The notes under the pieces: generated by a model
Seen by the model: the letters and a program-made list of their open reading frames with translations, nothing else
Databases searched by the model: none
Told to the model about the DNA's origin: nothing
Translations under genes and position numbers: made by a program
Shown: positions 54,296 through 62,064 of the stretch, piece by piece
Numbering within the stretch: position 1 is the stretch's first letter
How the letters are laid out: every line of letters starts with the position of its first letter
Assembly (NCBI GenBank): GCA_947643665.1
Contig: CANRWW010000014.1
Coordinates: forward strand, 1 to 64,000
Reading direction: 5' to 3'
Length of the DNA: 64,000 nucleotides
DNA from: an uncultured Porphyromonadaceae bacterium
GTDB lineage: Bacteria; Bacteroidota; Bacteroidia; Bacteroidales; Muribaculaceae

Positions 54296-54646
54296 CCTTT
54301 GTTTTATTTTTCGAAGCAGTGCTGCATAACCTTAATTTTAGTTTAAGGAGTAATTATGTTGATTATTAGTGGTATATCTATCTATTATTGTACTAAATTC
54401 GTACTATTTAGACAATTGGATGAAAACGAATATAACTGATTTATGGATAATTTACGGTCGTTAACTTTATTTATTTGCCTTGATTTTCCTTTTCCTTTTC
54501 GTTGGTAAGAGTAGAGGTGTTTATGGATGCTGGTGAAAAGAAAAATTGATAGAGGTATTTCTCTTTTGCCCGGCATATATTTATTGGTTTGGTTCAGTTT
54601 AGATGTATATATCTACGATTGAACTAAACTTATTTTTGCCAGCCTA
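54296..54646. other. AT-rich interval without a supported gene
   Basis: No recognisable ORF. The first part may be the decayed upstream end of the DUF1016 gene; the rest is AT-rich and leads to the promoter of the structured RNA. Confidence 0.4.
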
Positions 54647-54677
54647 TTGACATTAACCGCAAAATGTTGCAACTTTG
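54647..54677 (+). promoter_or_regulatory. Promoter of the structured RNA
   Basis: TTG (54647-54649), 20-base spacer, CAACTTTG (54670-54677): one base off TAnnTTTG with ideal spacing. Confidence 0.6.
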
Positions 54678-54683
54678 CAGTTG

Positions 54684-54895
54684 ATTGGGAGAAGTCCCGT
54701 CACGACATTTTGATAATTAAGAAGCGTTATGCGTAATCTTGTGATTTGAGAACGTATGAAATTTGACAAATAGCACAAGGATTAGCATAGTGGTTCTCAC
54801 GCTTATAGCGTGGGCTGCTATTGTTACATCTGTGCTAATGGTTTCCTACGACCTTCAAATCAAGACGTGGCATAGTTGGCTCACGTTTTCTTTTT
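54684..54895 (+). ncRNA. About 210-nt structured RNA with its own promoter and terminator (Bacteroidales-1/6S-like candidate)
   Basis: The segment from just after the promoter to a terminator (AAGACGTG and CACGTTTT around a 12-base loop, then CTTTTT; 54862-54895) contains no ORF. It folds as a long irregular rod: GATTTGA (54743-54749) with TCAAATC (54855-54861); ATTAGCATAG (54781-54790) with CTGTGCTAAT (54830-54839); inner hairpin CACGC-TTATA-GCGTG. The paired ends, large central bubble, size and terminator resemble the Bacteroidales-1/6S-type RNA class (from memory; not checked). It could instead be a leader with an attenuator for the T9SS gene starting 45 bases later. Exact ends are inferred. 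Confidence 0.65.
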
Positions 54896-54940
54896 AGAAC
54901 CAATCTCTCCACAGAGTCAGTGGCGACAAACAATTATGAA

Positions 54941-56353
54941 ATGAAAATAATTCACATCATCACAATCGCAGCTGCTCTTGTCGGCACATCCGCTGTCTCT
55001 GCGCAAACTCTGGTAAAGGAGATGAACGGTGCCGACACACGTTTCATCCCCGGGCAGTACATGAAGAATGGTGAAGCCGCCATCTATTTTTCCGAGGATG
55101 AATACGGATATAGAGACGGCAGCACGAAATACACGGCTGAAATCTTTGATTTTGAACTAAACCCTCTCAAATCATTTAATTTTCCCATACTGCGACCATA
55201 TTGCGTATTTGAGGAAAGAGCATCTACCGGTACTCAGGAAAAATCCCGTGTGATTAAGAATTCCCGCTTTACAATAAACGAGGCGGACGGAATTCCTTCC
55301 ACTTCAGATATGGAAGCCCGCAAGAACGCTTTCATTAATTACATTTACGAGACGCTAAGATACACTGACCCGTCTGTTACTCTTGACTTATTGCAGAATG
55401 GCACAAGGGTTGAGGATAACTATGTCTTTATCGTTGTCCCTTTTCAGAAGGGAAACGGATGGTATGAGTTTGAGGAATACCTCAGAGCTATTGAGGCCTA
55501 CCTTGAGCCTTCTGGTATGTGGGGCTTCTCCTATCGTTACTCCATCCAGACTCAGAAATACAATGGAGATTGGAGCAAACGCGCTTGGGAGGATGTCACA
55601 ATAAGCAACTTCTGTACCCCACGTTGCAACGATGTCGCCAGATTAAACGACTGGAACGGTGGCGTCTATCTGCCGTTTTCTCAGACTTTCTTCAACGATG
55701 ACGATGCTTTCGAATATGTCCGTTTCAAAGCAGAGGTTGCTGAAGGGGGAGAGAGCAATTTCAGCAGTGTGTCAGATGGGACGCAATCACCTGAAGAATC
55801 TCTTTTTGGCATTACAGATACTGACCGCGACGGCGATGGCGAAACAGACTACAGGCGCACAGTGTTCGGTGTTCATTACACAGGCCTGGAGGTCGTCAAC
55901 GAAAATAATCAGGTTCTTTACACTTTCCCGATGCCCGATAACGCCGAGGGGAAACCAAGCGTTGAGTTCTTCAAATCCGACAATAGCATTCTTGCACAGG
56001 TCAATTACAATTGGCATGATGAACAAGGGCACTATGTACAAACCGTAAGATTCTATCGCATTGACAAGGCTACGGGTAGTGTCGCAAAGGTTGTCAAGGA
56101 AGAAAATCACATTACCGCACGGCCAAATCCTGCGTCAAAGGGAACACCGGTAGTTGTGGATGTGCCGGCTTCTACAAGTGAGCGTACTATCCGAGTCAAT
56201 ACCATTAATGGTTCCACCATTATGAGCTTTATAATCGAAGCCGATGAGACACAAGTTTCTGTGCCTACTGATAATCTTACATCCGGTATTTATCTCATAA
56301 CTCTCACTGATAAAGGCCACACATCAGAAACCTGCAAGATTATCGTTCGATAA
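54941..56353 (+). CDS. Secreted protein with T9SS type A sorting domain, unknown function
   Basis: 470 residues from ATG 54941 (MKIIHIITIAAALVGTSAVSAQ signal peptide); the track's GTG start 7 codons upstream is less likely. The body (about 25-390) matches no family I know; it is rich in aromatic and acidic residues and has a DTDRDGDGETDYRR calcium-loop-like stretch near residue 293. The last about 80 residues (ARPNPASKGTPVVVDVPAST...LTSGIYLITLTDKG) are a type A T9SS C-terminal domain, so it is exported and attached to or released from the cell surface. It lies inside the repeat-bounded island. Confidence 0.8.
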   Translation: MKIIHIITIAAALVGTSAVSAQTLVKEMNGADTRFIPGQYMKNGEAAIYFSEDEYGYRDGSTKYTAEIFDFELNPLKSFNFPILRPYCVFEERASTGTQEKSRVIKNSRFTINEADGIPSTSDMEARKNAFINYIYETLRYTDPSVTLDLLQNGTRVEDNYVFIVVPFQKGNGWYEFEEYLRAIEAYLEPSGMWGFSYRYSIQTQKYNGDWSKRAWEDVTISNFCTPRCNDVARLNDWNGGVYLPFSQTFFNDDDAFEYVRFKAEVAEGGESNFSSVSDGTQSPEESLFGITDTDRDGDGETDYRRTVFGVHYTGLEVVNENNQVLYTFPMPDNAEGKPSVEFFKSDNSILAQVNYNWHDEQGHYVQTVRFYRIDKATGSVAKVVKEENHITARPNPASKGTPVVVDVPASTSERTIRVNTINGSTIMSFIIEADETQVSVPTDNLTSGIYLITLTDKGHTSETCKIIVR

Positions 56354-56382
56354 AACTTGTTCGCACATTTTTCAGAATTTAT

Positions 56383-56433
56383 AAAGAGTCCAAAACATTG
56401 TTGAAAAATTCAGTAATGTTATGGACTCTTTTA
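56383..56433 (+). terminator. Terminator of the T9SS cargo gene
   Basis: AAAGAGTCC pairs with GGACTCTTT, extended by ACATT/AATGT, then TTATTATT. Confidence 0.75.
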
Positions 56434-56627
56434 TTATTCCGTTGAAAACGTGTGTAGCAATGGGGTACGGCTTCCCATTAAGCCGTATCGGGATTTCCAA
56501 GGGGTTGACCTCTTTGGCATATGTGGATATTTTCAGCGTTGACTTGTCAATGCGGCTCGGAAAATTCCATAATATTCTAAGCTAAGGAATTTCCGGATGG
56601 CGTAATTTCCGTGCCGCCGCTGCACGG
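56434..56627. other. Interval without a supported gene
   Basis: Short open stretches in several frames but no recognisable protein or motif. Possibly remnant sequence. Confidence 0.4.
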
Positions 56628-56801
56628 ATGGAACTGTTGCACCGGGTATATTGGTTTACCATTATACTCGGTGTAATGATTGCAGTAAGTATAGTCGGAC
56701 TTATCTGTTATTTGGTAGCAGTAACAGACACTGATAATTGTCAGCGTCGGGCAATGAGAAAAAAAGAGCGTTCACGGCAGTGCTTGCGGTTGAGGCGATG
56801 A
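56628..56801 (+). CDS. Small putative membrane peptide (low confidence)
   Basis: 57 residues: short basic start, one hydrophobic helix (WFTIILGVMIAVSIVGLICY) and a very basic tail (RRAMRKKERSRQCLRLRR). Below the track's 60-residue limit. No promoter or family recognised; may be chance. Confidence 0.25.
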   Translation: MELLHRVYWFTIILGVMIAVSIVGLICYLVAVTDTDNCQRRAMRKKERSRQCLRLRR

Positions 56802-56950
56802 TTTTTCGGAGAAAAAGAAATCCCGAAACATATCCTCGAAAGTCATCAATCAAATTATTAACTACTTGTATGTTTGTATTCTTAGCCATACTTTTCTTTA
56901 ATTCGTTTACATATTTACTCTTTTTATTCGGTCGTATGTCAAAATCTCAC

Positions 56951-57115
56951 GATTATTCTGGTGGCAACCTTTACGGCACCACCGGCCTCCCGGTAGCCCC
57001 GTTCGCAACCGACAAGTGACAATACCCCGTTGGGTATATTAGACAGGCGGTTTGCCGTAAAGTTCGGCAAACCGCCTGTCTGCATTACAGACCCGTCAGG
57101 TCTGTTTGTTCAAAG
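56951..57115. repeat. 165-bp direct repeat, copy 2
   Basis: Second copy of 52971-53135, 3,980 bp downstream, two mismatches. The terminal 22 codons and stop of the esterase and all three hairpins are present, but no esterase gene precedes them. They are in frame with a short upstream ORF (56738-57019) that encodes one or two hydrophobic segments. Confidence 0.98.
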
Positions 57116-57260
57116 CATTGTCTTAGCGGATGCCAGATCACGAATTTGGTTGTTTCGGAACCTGATTTGAGGATATACATGCCGGATGCAAGACATGTGA
57201 TGTTTTTTCAGTGCCATTGTAAACGATGCGTCCATGTGTGTCGTATATGCTTATTCAGGA
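57116..57260 (-). pseudogene. Decayed T9SS type A sorting-domain remnant
   Basis: The minus strand reads IYDTHGRIVYNGTEKTSHVL in one frame and continues as ASGMYILKSGSETTKFVI in another, together a typical type A T9SS C-terminal domain broken by a frameshift. No gene body is recognised upstream (57261-57747). It is convergent with the esterase-type terminators in copy 2. Only a tail remains. Confidence 0.6.
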
Positions 57261-57747
57261 CTTTATGTATGTGTGTCGTAGTGTGGTTCTGTTTTGTCTT
57301 CTATAGGTATGGTGGTGTTTTTTTTAGTTGATAATATAAGGGTTCCCATCTTCCTTCGGCTCCTTTGGATTAGGATATAAAATAAGGTGTGAGGATTGTA
57401 TCTTGTCTTATCCGTAATTCAAGTCTTGGTATACTTTCTGCATGGATAAAACAATAGCCCCACACAGAGATTGCTCTATATGGCTGCCGTTAACGACAGG
57501 GTATAAGCATTTGATGCAGGTGCTATTGCCAGTTCTATTTTCATGCAGAATTCCAACGACCAAGTTTGAATTACGAAAATAAAATTTCAATAACACCTTA
57601 ATATCAGTAAAAATCACATTGGGCCAGCTCTTTGGCTTTTTGCGAATTATTTACAAAGGTAATAAGTAGGGGCTATGTTTTCCGCTTTTTTGTAAGCAAT
57701 ATAACCGACAGTTTTCAGTCTTGGTTTCTTACCATCCGGATACTAAA
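57261..57747. other. No supported gene
   Basis: A 69-codon minus ORF (57408-57617) shows no recognisable features. The sequence is AT-rich and may be the degenerated body of the T9SS-type gene. Confidence 0.35.
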
Positions 57748-57778
57748 AAGCGATGTGCCGGATTTTGGCACATCGCTT
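57748..57778 (-). terminator. Terminator of serS
   Basis: AAGCGATGTGCC and GGCACATCGCTT form a 12-bp perfect stem with a 7-base loop, followed on the minus strand by TTTTTAG. Confidence 0.9.
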
Positions 57779-57800
57779 AGTTCTTGTTTCTGTATGGCGG

Positions 57801-59072
57801 TCAGTCAATGATGTCGAAGCCGGTATAGCGTCGAAGGCATTCTGGTATGATTATGCCTTCCGGTGTCTGGTTGTTTTCAAGCAGGGCTGCCATGATGCGG
57901 GGGAGTGCCAGTGCCGAGCCATTGAGGGTGTGGCACAGTTTGGTTTTCTTGTCGGCACCGCGGTAACGGCATTTGAGGCGGTTTGCCTGATATGTTTCGA
58001 AATTTGATACGGAAGATACTTCCAGCCAACGTTTTTGCGCGCCTGACCATACTTCGAAGTCAAAGGTTATGGCAGAAGTGAAGCTCATATCGCCTCCGCA
58101 CAGACGTAAGATATGCCATGGGAGACCGAGCTTGTCAAGAAGTCCCTGCACATGGTCTTTCATTTCTTCCAGTGCGGCATAACTGTTTTCCGGACGCTCA
58201 ATTCGTACGATTTCAACCTTGTCGAACTGGTGCAGGCGGTTGAGGCCGCGCACGTCTTTGCCGTAGCTTCCGGCTTCTCGTCTGAAACATGCTGAGTATG
58301 CGCAGTTCTTTTTGGGCAGTTCCTCCTCGCGTAGGATCACATCGCGGTATATGTTGGTTACAGGAACTTCTGCTGTAGGTATCAGGTAGAGATCGTCAAG
58401 TTGGCAATGGTACATCTGTCCCTCTTTGTCGGGAAGTTGCCCGGTCCCATATCCGGAAGCGGCGTTTACTACGTAGGGTGGTTCTATTTCAAGGTAACCG
58501 GCTTTGTTTGCCTCATCAAGGAAGAATTGTATGAGGGCACGTTGCAGACGTGCTCCCTTGCCCATATATATGGGAAATCCGGCGCCGGTAATTTTTACTC
58601 CGAGATCGAAATCTATAAGGTTATATTTTTTAGCGAGATCCCAATGGGGGAGGGCATCCTCTCCAAGCTCAGGCATTGGGCCGCCGGTTTTCTCTACAAC
58701 GTTGTCTGCGGCGGAAGTTCCATGCGGCACCATGGCGCATGGAAGGTTGGGGATTGTTACCAACAGATCGTGTTGCTCCTGTTCGGTATCTGCAAGTTGC
58801 TGCGCAATGGCGCGTTGTGCATCTTTAAGGCCTGCGACTTGTGTCTTGGCTTGTTCCGCCTCTTCGCGTTTACCCTCTTTCATGAGTGAACCGATGGAAG
58901 CTGCTATGCGGTTTAGCTCTGCTGCTTTGTTGTCGTTATCCAATTGGAGCTGACGGCGCTGTTCGTCAAGGGCTATTACTTTTTCAATAGCTTCCTTCCC
59001 GTTGAATCCCTTTATGGCGAGGCGCTCCACTACCTCTGCCGGATTGGCTTTTATCTGTTGAAGAGTAAGCAT
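57801..59072 (-). CDS. serS: Seryl-tRNA synthetase
   Basis: 423 residues, class II synthetase. N-terminal coiled-coil arm (about 30-105) that grips the tRNA-Ser variable arm; motif 2 FRREAGSYGKDVRGLNRLHQF and motif 3 GSALALPRIMAALLENNQ. It charges tRNA-Ser in the cytoplasm. Single gene with promoter TTTG-N19-TAAATTTG and a clear terminator. Confidence 0.97.
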   Translation of the reverse strand: MLTLQQIKANPAEVVERLAIKGFNGKEAIEKVIALDEQRRQLQLDNDNKAAELNRIAASIGSLMKEGKREEAEQAKTQVAGLKDAQRAIAQQLADTEQEQHDLLVTIPNLPCAMVPHGTSAADNVVEKTGGPMPELGEDALPHWDLAKKYNLIDFDLGVKITGAGFPIYMGKGARLQRALIQFFLDEANKAGYLEIEPPYVVNAASGYGTGQLPDKEGQMYHCQLDDLYLIPTAEVPVTNIYRDVILREEELPKKNCAYSACFRREAGSYGKDVRGLNRLHQFDKVEIVRIERPENSYAALEEMKDHVQGLLDKLGLPWHILRLCGGDMSFTSAITFDFEVWSGAQKRWLEVSSVSNFETYQANRLKCRYRGADKKTKLCHTLNGSALALPRIMAALLENNQTPEGIIIPECLRRYTGFDIID

Positions 59073-59108
59073 TTGATTATGCTGTTATTGATTTTTTCTT
59101 TTGAACTG

Positions 59109-59139
59109 CAAATTTACCAATTATTTATGTTATGGCAAA
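59109..59139 (-). promoter_or_regulatory. Bacteroidota promoter of serS
   Basis: Minus strand TTTG (59136-59139), 19-base spacer, TAAATTTG (59109-59116). Confidence 0.75.
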
Positions 59140-59260
59140 CAATTTTGTTGCAAGGAAGATTATCCTACACAATTTCTGCTATGGTGTGCTTATCAGGAGG
59201 AATTATTTTTGGTATTATTTGGAATTTAGTCTTGCTTTTAACATTTATTAAATTAAATCG

Positions 59261-59292
59261 TTGCCAGTGGGAGATCTTTTTGTATAATTTTG
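59261..59292 (+). promoter_or_regulatory. Bacteroidota promoter of the secreted-protein pair
   Basis: TTG (59261-59263), 21-base spacer, TAATTTTG (59285-59292), about 128 bases before the ATG at 59421. The 59073-59420 gap holds this and the serS promoter and no gene. Confidence 0.65.
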
Positions 59293-59420
59293 TGGTGTTT
59301 GAAAATGCGGTGTTTTTCTAGCAATTTGGCACGATAAACGGTTTGTTGTCGTGCAAAGTGTTTGTAAAAGTCGTTGTGTGAAATAAAACTGGACTCCAAA
59401 AAATTATAATTATCATATTT

Positions 59421-62036
59421 ATGAAGCAAATTTTATCCAGAATTACGGTTGTGTGTGCTGTAGCTGCGATATCTCAGTTATTGTCCGCTACAAAAAACGT
59501 GGTACTATCCGATTTCAGTTGTTCTCCAGCCGAGGTTATGGCTGATCTTTCAGGAAAAGCTGAGTTTATGCTTACTTTCACAGTCACCAACAGTGGCGAT
59601 GAGGATATTATGGCAGGTGACGGGGGATATATGTTCCAGGCGGGTGAATTCAATTTCCTAGGTGACATTACAATGGAGCTAGGTGAATTTACAGGCGATA
59701 TAGACATACCGGTCGGTGGGACGGCTACTGTGGCGATGCCTTGTTCCGTTACACTTCCCGACATAAGCAGCGACAAGAACGTTACAATAAAGGTAAAGGA
59801 ATTTTTTTGTAATACTGTTGTTCCTGAGTATGCTTATCAGTGCAAGAAGGTGAATGTGTTGTCGCCTGTGGCACGGCTTGGCGTCAAAAGCGGGAACTTG
59901 ACAATTTCATCAGGATCTACAATCAACTATGGCATGGTACCGGTAGCTGAGGCTGATGTGACGGTGAGTGTTTCCAATACGGGGCGTTCGCCTCTGGTGA
60001 TAAGTGAAATAGCTTTTGATGAAAATCTGGATGGAACAGTTGTCTTGACCTCCCTTCCTCTCACAGTTGAGGCTGGTGCGGAGGCCGATGTGGCAATGGG
60101 CCTTGGCACTGTTGCCAAAGGTATGAAAGGTGTGGTCACAGTTAAATATAATGATGCTGTGGCAGACAATGAATTTATTTATAACATCCGTGCTGCAATT
60201 ATTGGTGAGAGTGATGCTGTAGAGCAATTCGCCAATGGCGTGCCTGCCGGATGGTATATCTCGGCTGCTCCCGGAGTGGAAGGGGCAAACTTATGGAGCA
60301 CCCGCACAGTCAGCGGCAATCCTCTTGTGACACAAGGTGACGCAGACAAGAAATCGCGTCTTATAACTCCTCTTGTGACTGTGGATCCTTCACGTAGCCT
60401 CACCCTTATGGCCGGACATGCTTATGTGCCGTTCAGTGACAATTCTGTACTCACGGTATATTATTCCAAGGATAGATCCGAATGGACTGAACTTGGTAAA
60501 ATTGTAAAAAGCGTAGGGTCACAGCGTAAGCCATTCAATACGTTTGAATGGACAGATGAGAAGAGCAACCAAATGGAATGGTATAACTTCTCTTTGTCGC
60601 GTATGGAAGCGGGGGATTATTATTTCGCTTTTGAGGCCGGAATGTGCATATTGGATAATATTTACCCGTTGCCTGTAGCTACGGTAAGACAGGATATGCT
60701 GATAGAGTCGTTCGTCGTGCAGGAAGAGGGCATGGTGAATTACCCTATGACATTTGCAGTAAATATATCCAATATGGCAGCTATGCCTGTTGATGCCGGC
60801 GCTTATGCTTTGACACTTTTTGAAAATGGCGTGGAGGTTGCGGAAGTGGTTACCGGCAATATAGAGCCATATGCGTTATTGCCGTTGAAAGTAGATTATG
60901 TGCCACATGCCGAGGGTACCAATGTTTACAAGATGATGCTGTCATATGAAGATCGCAGCATGGCTGCGGAGGGTACGGGCGTGGTTTTGGCTGAATCTTC
61001 TGAAATTCCTGTGCAGATAGGCGGGGTGGACGGGATAAGCAACCGGATTCCACTTAATATGGATGCATTCGCCTCTAAAATGCAGACAATAATTACAGCC
61101 GATGAGATCGGGCTTGCTCCCGGTTCCATGATTACAGAAATCACGCTTCTTGGCGCGAATACCTCTTATGAGACCACAAAAAAATTTGCCCTGGCACTTG
61201 AAACTGTTGATAAAGAAGAGTTTGTAGAGGGGGATATTTTTGAAGAGCCTGCATCATTCGTTTTTGAAGAGAAAGATGTGGTTTTTCCCAAAGCGGGATC
61301 TGATACGGATGCGGCAAAATTTGTGGTCACTCTGGATTCTCCTTTTGTATATGATGGTGGCAATCTGCTTCTTACGGTAAAGCGAGCCAATGGCTTCTCT
61401 TCAAATTTGAAATTTGCTTACCATAAGCCGGCAGGTTTGTCCAATTCCCTTCCGGAGCCATTGCGCACATTGGGCGTGTCAAAGTCGTATGCTATGTCCG
61501 ACGAGAAGACTGATCTTATGAATGAAGTGCCGACGGTGGTGCTCTCAGTTCCGGTAGAGCCGATGAAAGCCATGGGGATAGTAGTAGACGGCGCCCAGGT
61601 AGTGGCAGGCGCATCATTGGTCCTTAAGGCTGGTGACGTGCAATATTACGGTGTCACCGATGCTGAAGGCAAATTTGAGATTCCGGTGATCCAAAGAGGC
61701 ATATATACACTCTCAATAGATTACAATGGGACGGAATACAGCTATTCCAGGCCTGTTAAAATGACTGGTACAGACCCTGTGGATCTTAAAGTCAATCTTC
61801 AGACTACCGGCATCGGCACCAATTGTGCTGAGACTGTAGAGATAATCGTATCAGGCCATATTGTGACTGTGCTTGATATTGATGGTACCGTAAATGCATT
61901 TACCTTGGACGGTCGTATGGTGGCATCGGCGATTGCTAATGGAGATGTGGACATTAATTTGCCTGCCGGATTGTATATAGTGGAGATAAAAGATGACAAT
62001 GCCGTTCGGACAGTTGTAAAGATTTGTGTAAAATAA
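59421..62036 (+). CDS. Large secreted surface protein with a T9SS-type C-terminus
   Basis: 871 residues with a signal peptide (MKQILSRITVVCAVAAISQLLSA). The body is made of beta-sandwich repeats: an N-terminal CARDB/Ig-like part (about 30-260), a choice-of-anchor-like module (about 270-420), another Ig-like part and a carboxypeptidase-regulatory-like domain near 720-790 (DAEGKFEIPVIQRGIYTLSIDYNG). The last 75 residues (VTVLDIDGTVNAFTLDGRMV...LPAGLYIVEIKDDNAVRTVVKICVK) are a T9SS type A sorting domain. Probably a cell-surface or secreted adhesin or matrix protein; no catalytic domain recognised. First of a tandem pair. Confidence 0.8.
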   Translation: MKQILSRITVVCAVAAISQLLSATKNVVLSDFSCSPAEVMADLSGKAEFMLTFTVTNSGDEDIMAGDGGYMFQAGEFNFLGDITMELGEFTGDIDIPVGGTATVAMPCSVTLPDISSDKNVTIKVKEFFCNTVVPEYAYQCKKVNVLSPVARLGVKSGNLTISSGSTINYGMVPVAEADVTVSVSNTGRSPLVISEIAFDENLDGTVVLTSLPLTVEAGAEADVAMGLGTVAKGMKGVVTVKYNDAVADNEFIYNIRAAIIGESDAVEQFANGVPAGWYISAAPGVEGANLWSTRTVSGNPLVTQGDADKKSRLITPLVTVDPSRSLTLMAGHAYVPFSDNSVLTVYYSKDRSEWTELGKIVKSVGSQRKPFNTFEWTDEKSNQMEWYNFSLSRMEAGDYYFAFEAGMCILDNIYPLPVATVRQDMLIESFVVQEEGMVNYPMTFAVNISNMAAMPVDAGAYALTLFENGVEVAEVVTGNIEPYALLPLKVDYVPHAEGTNVYKMMLSYEDRSMAAEGTGVVLAESSEIPVQIGGVDGISNRIPLNMDAFASKMQTIITADEIGLAPGSMITEITLLGANTSYETTKKFALALETVDKEEFVEGDIFEEPASFVFEEKDVVFPKAGSDTDAAKFVVTLDSPFVYDGGNLLLTVKRANGFSSNLKFAYHKPAGLSNSLPEPLRTLGVSKSYAMSDEKTDLMNEVPTVVLSVPVEPMKAMGIVVDGAQVVAGASLVLKAGDVQYYGVTDAEGKFEIPVIQRGIYTLSIDYNGTEYSYSRPVKMTGTDPVDLKVNLQTTGIGTNCAETVEIIVSGHIVTVLDIDGTVNAFTLDGRMVASAIANGDVDINLPAGLYIVEIKDDNAVRTVVKICVK

Positions 62037-62064
62037 AATTGGAGACTTAATTAATATAATTCAA

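Noticed and set aside
52971-57115. Classical transposon with target-site duplication
   Set aside because: The repeat is far too long for a target duplication and no transposase or terminal inverted repeats were found.
57408-57617. 69-codon minus ORF
   Set aside because: No recognised family and it lies in a decayed stretch; kept only as a comment.
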